Positions 51,802 through 59,727 of a stretch of DNA of 64,000 bases are shown piece by piece. Position 1 is the stretch's first letter; the number at the start of each line of letters is the position of its first letter. The translations under genes and the position numbers were made by a program. This DNA is from Sphingomonas taxi (GTDB taxonomy: Bacteria; Pseudomonadota; Alphaproteobacteria; Sphingomonadales; Sphingomonadaceae): assembly GCF_000764535.1 (NCBI RefSeq), contig NZ_CP009571.1, positions 3,472,001 through 3,536,000 on the forward strand. Reading direction: 5' to 3'. The notes beneath the pieces were generated by a model. That model saw only the letters and a list, made by a program, of their open reading frames with translations. It had not been told where the DNA came from and made no database searches.

Positions 51802-54360
51802 TCACGGCCGCAGGTCGGCGATCTGGTTGACGAACGACGCGCCGACGCAGGCGAGCGTTCCGAGCGCGGCATAACCGTTGGGCGTCGCCGCGGCGTGGAC
51901 CGGCAATTGGCAGGACCGGCCGTCGGGCGCCTGGATCTTCAGCACGGCGTTGCGGATCGTCTCGATCTGGAAATAGCCCGCGGCATCGGTGTCGCCGATC
52001 GCGCCGGCGGCGTGGATCGCCGCATTGGCGACCGGCGTGCCGTCGTGCCACAGCAGCCGCCCGAACATCGCGACGACGTGGCGCGTCTTCCATTCGAGCC
52101 GCGCGACGGTGCCGGGATAGACGCTCACCTTGCGCGTGCCGCCATCCAGATGCATCAGTTCTTCACCGGTCGAGCGCAGGCGTACGGCATATTGGCGATA
52201 GGCCGGCACCGACACCGCCAGCGTCTCGCCGAGCCGGACGGTGCCGCGCGCGCCATTGTCGACCAGCACCTCGAACGGCGCGCCGGCGGCGCCCTTGCGG
52301 CGGGGCTCGCCATCCTCCTGCACCGAGACGACGATGATCGCGTCGTTGCGCTCGCGGCCTTGCAGGACGAGCGCGCGATGCGTCGCCGCAGCGGTCGTCT
52401 GGAAGCCGAAACTATATTGGGTGGCGCCGTTGCTGCCCGCGAGCGGCTGCGCGACATCGGCATAGAGCGCGGCGGCGCGGGTGCGCAGATCGGCATGGCC
52501 GCGCGCCAGCGTGCCGCCGACCTCGCGCTCCACGCCGCCCGACAGCGCCAGCTCGCCGCCGAGCACGCGATCGCGCTGCCACGCCCCGGCGATGCCACCG
52601 ACCGCCGCGACGCCACGCTGCGTGCCGCCGACATCGCTGGCGCGCAGGCCGGTGCTGGCGCTCCAGGCGGCGGTGCCGCGCAGCCGCTGGAGGCTGATGC
52701 CGAGGAACGCCGCGCGCCCCTGATTGGTGATCGTCGCGTCGCCGCGCACCGTCACCTGCAGGCCGCCGCGCTGGATCAAGGGGATGGTGAGGCTCGGCCC
52801 GAGGCCGTAGGAGGCGCGCGCACGCTGATCCCGGCGGTAGAAACCCGACAGGGCGAACTGGCCGCGGGGCAGCGCATAGTTGATCGTGCCGTTGACCTGG
52901 GTGAAGCCGCCGGCCGAGACGCGCGCCGCCGGATCGGCGCGGAGGATCATCGCGGTCGCGACGCTGTCGCCGAGCGGGATCAGCGGCCGTCCCCCCGGGC
53001 TCCACACCCGCCGCAGATCGACCGCATAATTGAGCCGCGCGGTGCCCGACGAGGTGGCCTGGGCCAGCACGCCGAACTGGCCGTGGAGGGAGGCGAGCCC
53101 GGCGGCGCGCCATTGCGCGGCGTGGCCGAGCCAATAGCCACCCAGTTCGATCAGCGCGTTGCGGTCGGTGCCGAGCACGGTAGCGTCGAGCGCGAGCTGC
53201 GGCGTCAGCCGGCGCGCGACGCCCGCTTCGTAGAAGGGCGTGCGCGACGTCGCGATGAAGGTGCCGACGCGGTCGTTGGCGAGCAGCCCGGCATAAGCGA
53301 AGACGATGGGGTCGCCGATCGCCGCGATCGCGGCGTTCTTGGTGAAGAAGCGCCGCTCGTCGCGCACCGCGCCGCCGGCCTCGGTGACGTGCAGTACCAG
53401 TTCGTAGGCGCCGTCCGGCAGGCTGGAAGTGTCGAGCGCCTGATTGCCCGCGTCATAGGTCCGCGAGGTCAGCAGCCGGCCGTCGCGCAGCACGTCGACG
53501 CGCGCCCGCGCCGCCAGCGAGACGACGAGCGGACTGCCGGCGATCAGCGTACGGTCGAGCCGGGTATCGATCTGGCTCTGCACGCCGACGCCGAGGATCC
53601 GCCGCCGGCCGGTGAGATCGATCCCCGGCGTCCACTGCACGCCCGCCGCATAGCGATAGCCGGGCGTGTCGAGCTCGGCCGCGAGCGTATCGGCGAGCAG
53701 GCCGTAGCGCGACGAATAGGACATCTCGCTGCGCACGCGGGCATGGCCGTAGCCGAGGATGGCGCGGTTGAGCACCGTATAGTCGACATAGCCGCCGCTG
53801 CCCGCGACGGTGCCGCCGATCTGGTCGACCAGCGACAGGCGCGCCTCGGGCGGCGGCAGATAGCGGCGCTCGCTCGCCGGATGCACCGCCAGCAGCTTCG
53901 GATTGAAGAAGAGATCGATACGGAAGCGTGCCGCATCAAGGATCACGCCGGCATCGGCGGGCGTCAGCGTCCGGCAGCCTGCCGGATCGGCATCGGCCGG
54001 GCAGACCAGCCCGGGATGCGCATCGAGATCCGGCGCGGCGAGCGCGGCGCGCGCGGTGGCGACGTCGACCAGATCGGGGACGAGGGCGAGCAGCGCGTCG
54101 ACCTCAAGAAGGGTGACCCGGCCCGAACCGTAGCGCAGCCGCGTCTGGCCGATCGCGCGGCCGCCGACGAAGACGTCGACCATCGCCTCCTGCGGCTTGA
54201 GCAACTGGTCGAAGCCCGCCGGCGCACCGACGTGGAGCTGCGGCGCATCCGCCGGTCGATCCGCACGCGCGCCCGCGGAGCAGCACAGCGCCGCCGCCGC
54301 GGCCAGCGCCAGCCGCCAGCCCCTTCTGGGACGGCACTGGGGAACGGAAGCGCCGGACAT
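51802..54360 (-). CDS. Outer-membrane usher of a chaperone-usher pilus (TcfC-like)
   Basis: Encodes 852 residues. A signal peptide (ending AGARA) is followed by an N-terminal beta domain, a long beta-barrel region with repeated gly/tyr-rich strands (GYWLGHAAQWRAAGLASLHG, GTINYALPRGQFALSGFY), an internal plug-like insertion, and C-terminal beta domains (DGTPVANAAIHAAGAIGDTD, a carboxypeptidase-regulatory-like turn). It matches alternate (CS1/TcfC-type) ushers better than classical FimD. It secretes and assembles the subunits encoded upstream. Confidence 0.8.
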   Translation of the reverse strand: MSGASVPQCRPRRGWRLALAAAAALCCSAGARADRPADAPQLHVGAPAGFDQLLKPQEAMVDVFVGGRAIGQTRLRYGSGRVTLLEVDALLALVPDLVDVATARAALAAPDLDAHPGLVCPADADPAGCRTLTPADAGVILDAARFRIDLFFNPKLLAVHPASERRYLPPPEARLSLVDQIGGTVAGSGGYVDYTVLNRAILGYGHARVRSEMSYSSRYGLLADTLAAELDTPGYRYAAGVQWTPGIDLTGRRRILGVGVQSQIDTRLDRTLIAGSPLVVSLAARARVDVLRDGRLLTSRTYDAGNQALDTSSLPDGAYELVLHVTEAGGAVRDERRFFTKNAAIAAIGDPIVFAYAGLLANDRVGTFIATSRTPFYEAGVARRLTPQLALDATVLGTDRNALIELGGYWLGHAAQWRAAGLASLHGQFGVLAQATSSGTARLNYAVDLRRVWSPGGRPLIPLGDSVATAMILRADPAARVSAGGFTQVNGTINYALPRGQFALSGFYRRDQRARASYGLGPSLTIPLIQRGGLQVTVRGDATITNQGRAAFLGISLQRLRGTAAWSASTGLRASDVGGTQRGVAAVGGIAGAWQRDRVLGGELALSGGVEREVGGTLARGHADLRTRAAALYADVAQPLAGSNGATQYSFGFQTTAAATHRALVLQGRERNDAIIVVSVQEDGEPRRKGAAGAPFEVLVDNGARGTVRLGETLAVSVPAYRQYAVRLRSTGEELMHLDGGTRKVSVYPGTVARLEWKTRHVVAMFGRLLWHDGTPVANAAIHAAGAIGDTDAAGYFQIETIRNAVLKIQAPDGRSCQLPVHAAATPNGYAALGTLACVGASFVNQIADLRP

Positions 54361-54372
54361 GGCGTCGCGCCG

Positions 54373-54864
54373 CTATTCGGCCGCGATCAGCAGCGTCAGC
54401 GTACCCGTATAGGGACCCGCCGTCGCCTTGCTCAACTCGCTCGACCGCAGCAGGACGATCAGGCTGGCGCTGTCGTTGCCGAGCACGCAGCCGAGATTGA
54501 GGCCGAGGCCGGTCGTCGTAAGCCCGGTGGTGGCGACCCCGGCGACCAGCGCGGTGCCGGTCGCCCGGCCCGGCGTGCCGCTCCACTGCACCTCATAGGC
54601 CAAAGGCGCACCGGCGCCGGCGAGCGTGAAGGCGCGGTTGGTGCCACTGCCGCTCGCGACCACATTGTAGCGGCCGAGCAAGCCGGACGAGGAGATACAC
54701 ACGTCCTTGCTGCTGCTGATGTCCGCATCGACCCCGACCGTGCCGAAGGCAAAGTCGGCGAGCCGGGTGATCTGGACCTGCTGCGCGGCAGCGGGCGCGG
54801 CGCCGGCGAGCGCCACGGCCAGCATCATGCCGCCGGACAGGGCGCGCGGACATCCGATGGCCAC
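54373..54864 (-). CDS. Fimbrial-subunit-like protein 1
   Basis: Encodes 163 residues from GTG 54864, with GGGAG immediately upstream. A signal peptide (about 1-28, ending AAA-QQV) is followed by an all-beta domain with three cysteines (KDVCISSS, LGCVLGN) and the C-terminal TAGPYTGTLTLLIAAE. That end pattern (Y-T-G-T-L-T-L-x-I) is shared with subunit 2 and suits donor-strand-exchange pilins. It lies 12 bp before the usher gene. Could be the tip or minor subunit. Confidence 0.62.
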   Translation of the reverse strand: MAIGCPRALSGGMMLAVALAGAAPAAAQQVQITRLADFAFGTVGVDADISSSKDVCISSSGLLGRYNVVASGSGTNRAFTLAGAGAPLAYEVQWSGTPGRATGTALVAGVATTGLTTTGLGLNLGCVLGNDSASLIVLLRSSELSKATAGPYTGTLTLLIAAE

Positions 54865-54878
54865 GCTCCCGCCGTCCG

Positions 54879-55451
54879 TCAGAGCGGGTTGACGAGCAGC
54901 GTCAGCGTGCCTGTGTAGCTGGTCAGCGACGGCATCGCCTGCAACTGCGACTGCGCGATGGTGACGATCAGGCTCGACGTCGAGCTGGGCGTCGTCGCGC
55001 AGGTCGGCACCGCGGCGGTCGAGACGAAGCCGCTCGACGCGGTCGATGCGACCAGCGCGGTGCCGGACGTCTGGCCCGAGCTCTGGTTCCACTGCACGGC
55101 ATAGGTCACCGGCGTCAGCGCGCCCGAGGCGAGTGTAAACGCGCCGCCGGTGCCGCTGCCCGTCGCGGTGATCGTATAGCCCTTGGTCGCGGTGTTGCTC
55201 CACACGCAATTGTTCTGCGCGCTCAGCGCCTGGGCGTTGGGCTCGGCATTGGCGAAGCTGATGTCGCTGAGGCCGGTGATCTGCACGCGGCTCGGCACCG
55301 AGACGGTGATCTGGACGCTGCCCGTCGAGGTTGCGCCGAGTGCGCCGTTGGTCGCGGCCGCAGCCGGCGTCGCGGCGAGTGCGGTGAGGCCGAGCAACGC
55401 CGCCGCGCGACCCGGCAGGAACTTTCCGAAAGCAATGATGTTGAGCTTCAT
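54879..55451 (-). CDS. Fimbrial-subunit-like protein 2 (probable major subunit)
   Basis: Encodes 190 residues from ATG 55451 (GGGTGG upstream). Signal peptide about 1-32 (cleavage near AAA-TNG). The mature domain is rich in Ser, Thr, Ala and Gly, has a cysteine pair (NNCVWSNT, VPTCATTPS), and ends TSYTGTLTLLVNPL like subunit 1. First gene of the operon, as is usual for the major pilin. A long AT-rich promoter region precedes it. The exact fimbrial family is not certain. Confidence 0.68.
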   Translation of the reverse strand: MKLNIIAFGKFLPGRAAALLGLTALAATPAAAATNGALGATSTGSVQITVSVPSRVQITGLSDISFANAEPNAQALSAQNNCVWSNTATKGYTITATGSGTGGAFTLASGALTPVTYAVQWNQSSGQTSGTALVASTASSGFVSTAAVPTCATTPSSTSSLIVTIAQSQLQAMPSLTSYTGTLTLLVNPL

Positions 55452-55796
55452 GTTGCGCCACCCAAGTTGACCGACGTTCGAAGTGCCGGTGAATGTGCCG
55501 CTGGACCGCTCGTTAACCCGAACCGTCCGAATAGTTCGGCGTTGATCCGCTGATCTCATGGCGCCGTTAACATTACGTGTAACATTTTAACCACTTTGAT
55601 GTGGGTTATAGGCGATTAGAACCACAACTGTTCTATGGGAACGGCGGTTTTATCTATCGTATATGATATCGCGGTGCGGTTGCGGGTGGGTCGCGCGGTT
55701 CGGGCGATCCGATCATGCCGGGAACCTCATCGGCGCTGCGGAATTGTGGGGGGCAGCGCGTGGGCGAACGCCCCGTGTCATCGATCTGAGGACATT
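55452..55796. other. AT-rich intergenic region upstream of the pilus operon
   Basis: A 345-bp gap between divergent genes. From about 55560 to 55680 it is far AT-richer than the rest of the window, with GTTAACATTACGTG followed by TAACATTTTAACC (55566-55591; a near-repeat of TAACATT). This is probably the control region of the pilus operon; no RNA gene was recognised. Confidence 0.5.
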
Positions 55797-55982
55797 ATGA
55801 ATCGTATCAAGCTGGGCCTGTTCGGGGCCGCCCGTCCGTCGAGCGTATCGGCCGACCTGCAAGCGCCGAGCGACGCGCGCACGATCGAAGCGCAGGACCG
55901 GCTCGCCGGCCTCACCCCGGTCGAGATCGCCACCGCGGAAGCCCTGTCGCGCAGCGACGGCGTCGCGCTCGCCGCGCGCTGA
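55797..55982 (+). CDS. Small protein (61 residues), unknown function
   Basis: ATG 55797 with GAGGACATT upstream. The product (start MNRIKLGLFGAARPSSVSAD) has a basic hydrophobic start and a helical middle (IEAQDRLAGLTPVEIATAEA), then ends GVALAAR. No signal-peptide cleavage site. It is divergent from the pilus operon and followed by a long palindromic repeat. Function unknown. Confidence 0.5.
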   Translation: MNRIKLGLFGAARPSSVSADLQAPSDARTIEAQDRLAGLTPVEIATAEALSRSDGVALAAR

Positions 55983-56016
55983 CGCGAGGGTGGTTTAGGA
56001 CGAGGCGACCTTCCAA

Positions 56017-56149
56017 AGTCCTCCCCCCGGCAGGGAGGTGGCATGCCGAAGGCATGACGGAGGGGGAGGTAAGCGACGACTTCGGTTCCGTGTCCTCCCC
56101 CTCCGTCACGGCTTCGCCGCGCCACCTCCCCCTGGCGGGGGAGGACTTC
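56017..56149. repeat. Long imperfect palindrome (REP-like element)
   Basis: Arms of about 54 bp face each other across a ~24-bp centre: the left arm begins AAAGTCCTCCCCCC and contains GGAGGTGGC and GACGGAGGGGGAGG; the right arm ends GCCACCTCCCCCTGGCGGGG then GAGGACTT. Such CCTCCCC/GGGGAGG palindromes are typical dispersed intergenic repeats of sphingomonad genomes. It could fold into a strong RNA hairpin and stop transcription from both sides. Confidence 0.85.
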
Positions 56150-56198
56150 TTCTAAGCTCCGCGTGTCGCTCCTCCGGCCGCACGTCGACCGCCTCCGG

Positions 56199-56609
56199 TC
56201 ATTCGACCAGGAAACCTTCGGGCGGCGTGCGGGTGATGAAATGGCCCTTCACGCCCGTGGGCCATTGCTTGAACGCGACCTGCCCGGTGTCGCTGGCAGC
56301 GTAGAGCGCGGCATAATCGAGGATCGCGCGCGCCGCTGCCTCGTCCGGAGTGAAACGGCCGAGGACGTAGCCGACCTTGCCGGGCGCGCGCAGGTGGACG
56401 GTGCAGAAATCGGCGCAGGCGAACAGGCACGGCATCTCCTGTACCGCAACGCCGGCATAAGCGGGATCGGCAGCGCGTGCCGCATGGAGCGCCGCGACGA
56501 GCAGCGCGCCGCCGCGACGGCCGTCGCCATCCTCGCGCGCGTCCGCGGTCAGGCGGCAGGTGCTGCATGCGACCACGGCAGGCCCGGCGGCAACGGGGGT
56601 GAGCTTCAT
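56199..56609 (-). CDS. DUF1636 protein, cobalt/cobalamin-associated
   Basis: Encodes 136 residues; its ATG overlaps the cbtA stop (ATGA). It has an N-terminal C-x2-C (ACSTCRLTAD) and a second cysteine cluster (EMPCLFACADFCTVHL), typical of a thioredoxin-like or 2Fe-2S-like metal-binding fold as in the DUF1636 family, members of which occur beside cobalamin genes. No signal peptide. Last gene of the cobalamin-riboswitch operon. Possible role in cobalt handling (inference). Confidence 0.75.
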   Translation of the reverse strand: MKLTPVAAGPAVVACSTCRLTADAREDGDGRRGGALLVAALHAARAADPAYAGVAVQEMPCLFACADFCTVHLRAPGKVGYVLGRFTPDEAAARAILDYAALYAASDTGQVAFKQWPTGVKGHFITRTPPEGFLVE

Positions 56610-57328
56610 CGCGCGACCCGGCGGTGCCTGTCCCGCACCGTCCGCTCCGCGGCGCGGCCGAACAGATCGGCGGCGACCAGCCAGAACAGCGCCTGCGTGC
56701 CGATCGCGGCGACGCGGAACTGCCAGAGCAGCGTCGCCGGGAAGCGTGCCGGCACCTCGTCGATCACCGGCAGCAGCCGCTGCACCAGCGCCACCGTGCC
56801 GGCATAGATGCCGATTGCGATCAGCAGCCGGTCGAGTCCGGCGATACGGCCGGCGAGGCGGCGATAGCTCCACAGTGCCAGGGTCGCCGCCGCCACCGAC
56901 AGCGCGAGCATCGCGAAATAGGCGGCGGTGCGCAGCCGCACCGTCTCGTGCAGCCCGACCGCGGGCGGAGTCGGCGGATATTTGATCGCCGGCACCAGCA
57001 CGATCGCGACGAAGGCGGCGAGCGCGAGCAGCAGCGCGAGGCTGCGCGGCCCGACCCGCGCGACCCGGCCGTACAGCCCGGCGAAGACGATCGCGAGCAG
57101 CCCGCCGAGGGCGGTGCCGTACAGGCCCATCGCCGTGTAGAGCCCCCAGGTCTTCTGCGTCGCGCGGCTGACCAGTTCCTCGTCCGCCATCGCATGCACG
57201 GCGTTATGCGCCTCCAGCGCCACCGCGGCGTCGATCTGCGGCTCGGCGAACAGCAGCGCGAAGGTGGCGGCGACCAGCGCGCCGATCAGTCCGGCGAGCA
57301 TCCCCCGCCAGAGCAAAGTCCTCATCAT
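56606..57328 (-). CDS. cbtA: CbtA-family cobalt transporter subunit
   Basis: Inner-membrane protein of 240 residues with five TM helices, as in CbtA. Characteristic parts are GMLAGLIGALVAATFALLFA at the start and a helix-rich region with conserved histidine (AHNAVHAMADEELVSRATQK). It is predicted from comparative genomics to move cobalt with CbtB for cobalamin synthesis. It is 19 bp downstream of cbtB and under the same riboswitch. ATG 57328 (MMRT) is chosen; ATG 57325 is equally possible. Confidence 0.85.
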   Translation of the reverse strand: MMRTLLWRGMLAGLIGALVAATFALLFAEPQIDAAVALEAHNAVHAMADEELVSRATQKTWGLYTAMGLYGTALGGLLAIVFAGLYGRVARVGPRSLALLLALAAFVAIVLVPAIKYPPTPPAVGLHETVRLRTAAYFAMLALSVAAATLALWSYRRLAGRIAGLDRLLIAIGIYAGTVALVQRLLPVIDEVPARFPATLLWQFRVAAIGTQALFWLVAADLFGRAAERTVRDRHRRVAR

Positions 57329-57347
57329 GACCGTCCGTCCGTCGGGA

Positions 57348-57572
57348 TCAGTGACAGGGGAAGCCGAGCAGGTGGCGGCCGTCGTGGACATATTCGTGGA
57401 CGTACATGCCGTCGAACAGCGCGAAGGCGCCCTGTTCGGTGCTGACGAAATACAGCAGGATCAGCGCGACGATCGCGGCGAACACCGCCCAGGGGGCGAT
57501 GTCGGCGAGCGGGATGTGCGTGGTGCCGACGGGAAGAAACGCGTCGTCGAAGGCGGCGGTGGTGCCGGACAT
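57348..57572 (-). CDS. cbtB: CbtB-family cobalt transporter small subunit
   Basis: Encodes 74 residues with a single TM helix (APWAVFAAIVALILLYFV) and a C-terminal histidine-rich motif (MYVHEYVHDGRHLLGFPCH) that would bind cobalt; this is the known CbtB pattern. ATG 57572 has AGGAG about 9 nt upstream. It is the first gene after the cobalamin riboswitch. Confidence 0.9.
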   Translation of the reverse strand: MSGTTAAFDDAFLPVGTTHIPLADIAPWAVFAAIVALILLYFVSTEQGAFALFDGMYVHEYVHDGRHLLGFPCH

Positions 57573-57626
57573 CAGTCAGTCTCCTGCCGGGAAAGCGCGC
57601 CCGGATGGGGTGGAGGCGCCGGGCGG

Positions 57627-57719
57627 GGTCTGACTCTCGACAGGCTGGCGCCCGGCGATCACAGTGGCGCGACCGCGCCGGATTTCCACCGGCTTCCCGC
57701 CCGGCTCCGATCCACCATG
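57627..57719 (-). promoter_or_regulatory. Cobalamin (B12) riboswitch upstream of cbtB
   Basis: On the minus strand the conserved core GGGAAGCCGGTGGAAATCCG is followed by GGCGCGG, the B12 box GCCACTGTGA (complement at 57659-57668), and the closing AGACC (57627-57631). This is the standard cobalamin-riboswitch order. The 3' end is about 55 nt before the cbtB ATG, and the AGGAG ribosome site lies between, so control is probably by ribosome-site masking: B12 would shut off cbtBA-DUF1636. Confidence 0.93.
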
Positions 57720-57768
57720 CTGTGGACGCGGGGCGGGGATGCGTCAACCGATCAGGAGATCCCGCCCG

Positions 57769-58317
57769 ATGCCGACCCGCCTCGTCCTGCTCTGCGCCGG
57801 TGCCACCGCGGCGACGCGCGCGGCGCGTTTCGCCGATCCGGCCGAGCCGCTCGACGCCGGCGGCCGCGCCAAGGTGCTGGCGCTCGACCTTGCCGGGGCG
57901 GCGGCCGCGCATTGCTGGGTCAGCCCGGCGGCGGCGGCGCGCGAGACCGCCGCACTGATCGGTGTCGCCGCCGAGGAGGCACCGGCGCTCCGCGACATCG
58001 ATGCCGGCGCGTGGACGGGCCGCAGCCTCGAGTCGCTCGCGCCCGCCGCGGTCGCGGCGTGGCTGGCGGCACCCGAGGCGGGCGCGCCGGGCGGCGAGAG
58101 CATGGCGGCGGTGCGCGCGCGGGTCGGGCCGTGGCTTGACGGGCTGGGGGAGGGGCGGGTGCTGGCGATCAGCCATGCCGCGGTGCTGCGCGCGGCAATC
58201 GCGCACGCGCTTGACGTGCCGGTGGCGGCGACGCTGGCGATCGACGTCGCGCCACTGTCGATGGTGGTGCTGTCGCGGCACGGCCGCTGGCGGGTGCAGG
58301 AGCTGCGCCGCGGCTGA
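57769..58317 (+). CDS. CobC-like histidine phosphatase with a degenerate catalytic motif
   Basis: Encodes 182 residues from ATG 57769 (AGGAGATC upstream). It fits the histidine-phosphatase fold: the mid-motif DIDAGAWTGRSLESL and the second histidine ISHAAVLRAAIAHALD. However, the N-terminal RHG/CHG motif that holds the phospho-accepting histidine reads LLCAGATAATR, so the histidine is replaced by alanine. It is placed beside cob genes, suggesting alpha-ribazole-phosphate chemistry in the ancestor; activity is doubtful here. It ends 4 bp before the convergent bluB stop. Confidence 0.78.
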   Translation: MPTRLVLLCAGATAATRAARFADPAEPLDAGGRAKVLALDLAGAAAAHCWVSPAAAARETAALIGVAAEEAPALRDIDAGAWTGRSLESLAPAAVAAWLAAPEAGAPGGESMAAVRARVGPWLDGLGEGRVLAISHAAVLRAAIAHALDVPVAATLAIDVAPLSMVVLSRHGRWRVQELRRG

Positions 58318-58321
58318 AACG

Positions 58322-58963
58322 TCAGCGCTCGACGATGCGGTCGGCGAGCGGTTCGCGCGCCTGCCAGCCGCGGCGCGCCAGTTCGGGGGTGGCGGCGGGT
58401 GCCTCGGGATAGCCGATGCAGAGCAGAGCGATCAGCGTCCACTCCGCCGGTACGTCGAGCAGGGCGGTGACATAGGTCGGATCGAGGATCGAAACCCAGC
58501 CGAGGCCGATGCCGTGCGCGCGAGCGGCGAGCCACAGCGTGTGGATCGCCATGACGGTGGAATAGCGCAGCATTTCCGGCATCGTCGCGCGGCCGAGGCC
58601 GTGGCCGGCGGCGGGCGCCTCGTCGCTGAACACCGCGAGCAATTCGGGCGCCTCGCGTAGCCCGTGCAGCTTGAGCCGGGCATATCGCGCGCGGCGCTCG
58701 GCGTCGGGCAGCCGGTCGGCCGCCGCGGCGCTGGCGGTATCGACATGCGCGGCGAGCGTCTCGCGCAGGCCGGGCGAGCGCAGCCGCACGAAGCGCCACG
58801 GCTGGGCGTTGCCGACCGAGGGCGCCAGCGCCGCGGCGGCGAACAGCGCCTGCATCGCCCCCTCCGCTACCGGATCGCGGCGGAAATGGCGCACGTCGCG
58901 GCGCCAATGGAGCAACAGGTCGAGCCGGTCGCGGAACGCCGCGTCGAAAGCGGGGGCGGTCAC
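58322..58963 (-). CDS. bluB: 5,6-dimethylbenzimidazole synthase (BluB)
   Basis: Uses oxygen to break down reduced FMN to DMB, the lower ligand of cobalamin. It is 213 residues from GTG 58963, overlapping the cobF stop. Nitroreductase-like fold with LLLHWRRDVRHFRRDPV at the N-terminus, APSVGNAQPWRFVRLRSP, and the C-terminal HGIGLGWVSILDP typical of BluB. Last gene of the cobalamin run. Confidence 0.92.
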   Translation of the reverse strand: MTAPAFDAAFRDRLDLLLHWRRDVRHFRRDPVAEGAMQALFAAAALAPSVGNAQPWRFVRLRSPGLRETLAAHVDTASAAAADRLPDAERRARYARLKLHGLREAPELLAVFSDEAPAAGHGLGRATMPEMLRYSTVMAIHTLWLAARAHGIGLGWVSILDPTYVTALLDVPAEWTLIALLCIGYPEAPAATPELARRGWQAREPLADRIVER

Positions 58964-59727
58964 GCGGCCGTCCGGCGCAGGAGATAGGTGTCCATGATCC
59001 AGCCGTGGACCGCACGCAGCGCCGCGCGCCGCGCGACGATCGCCGCACCGGTGTCGGCGAGCGGACCGGCGGCGAGCGCTTGCTGCGGCATGCCGAGATA
59101 GGCGCCCCACCAGATCGTCACGCCGGCGGGGTCGAGCGTCGTGAACGCGCAATCGCCGTCGAGCATCACCGCCAGCGTGTCGATATCCGCCGGCCAGCCC
59201 GCGGTGCGCAGCCGGCGGCCGGTGGTGACGAGCACCGGCGCGGCGAGCGTGTTGAGCGGGATGGCATGCGCGGCGGTCAGCGCCTGCAGGCTGGTGATGC
59301 CGGGCACCACCGTGACCGTCAGCGCCATGCCGCCGCGGCGCAGGCGGGCGGCGATCCGCAGGCTGCTGTCGTAGAGCGAGGGGTCGCCCCAGACGAGCAA
59401 GGCGACCCGCCCGCCGGCGGGCAGATTGGTGGCGATCGCCCCGGCCCAGGCGGCGGCGATGGCGTCGTGCCAGTCGCGCACCGCCCCAAGATATGGGCCG
59501 AGATAGGGGCCGTCCGCGGCGCGTTCGGGCAAATCGAAGACCACGACGCGCGTCGTGTCGGTCAGCACCTCGGCGCAGAGCGCGCGGCGCAGATCGAGGA
59601 GATCGGCGGCGTCGGCGCGCTTGCGCGGCAGCAGGATCAGGTCGGCGGCGCGCATCGCGCGTTCGGCGGCGCGGGTGAGATGATCGGGATTGCCGGTGCC
59701 GATGCCGATGAGGTCGAGGTGGATCAC
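58960..59727 (-). CDS. cobF: Precorrin-6A synthase (deacetylating), CobF
   Basis: S-adenosylmethionine-dependent methyltransferase of the aerobic cobalamin pathway, adding the C1 methyl while the acetyl group is lost. It is 255 residues with the start LDLIGIGTGNPDHLT, LLVWGDPSLYDSSLRIA and VVPGITSLQALTAAHAIPLN. Overlaps of 4 bp with cobA upstream and bluB downstream. CobF exists only in the oxygen-dependent route, so this marks the pathway. Confidence 0.92.
   Translation of the reverse strand: MIHLDLIGIGTGNPDHLTRAAERAMRAADLILLPRKRADAADLLDLRRALCAEVLTDTTRVVVFDLPERAADGPYLGPYLGAVRDWHDAIAAAWAGAIATNLPAGGRVALLVWGDPSLYDSSLRIAARLRRGGMALTVTVVPGITSLQALTAAHAIPLNTLAAPVLVTTGRRLRTAGWPADIDTLAVMLDGDCAFTTLDPAGVTIWWGAYLGMPQQALAAGPLADTGAAIVARRAALRAVHGWIMDTYLLRRTAA

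Noticed and set aside
51895..54918. 1007-codon plus-strand frame across the usher and a pilin
   Set aside because: Opposite a recognisable usher gene; composition is typical of an antisense frame.
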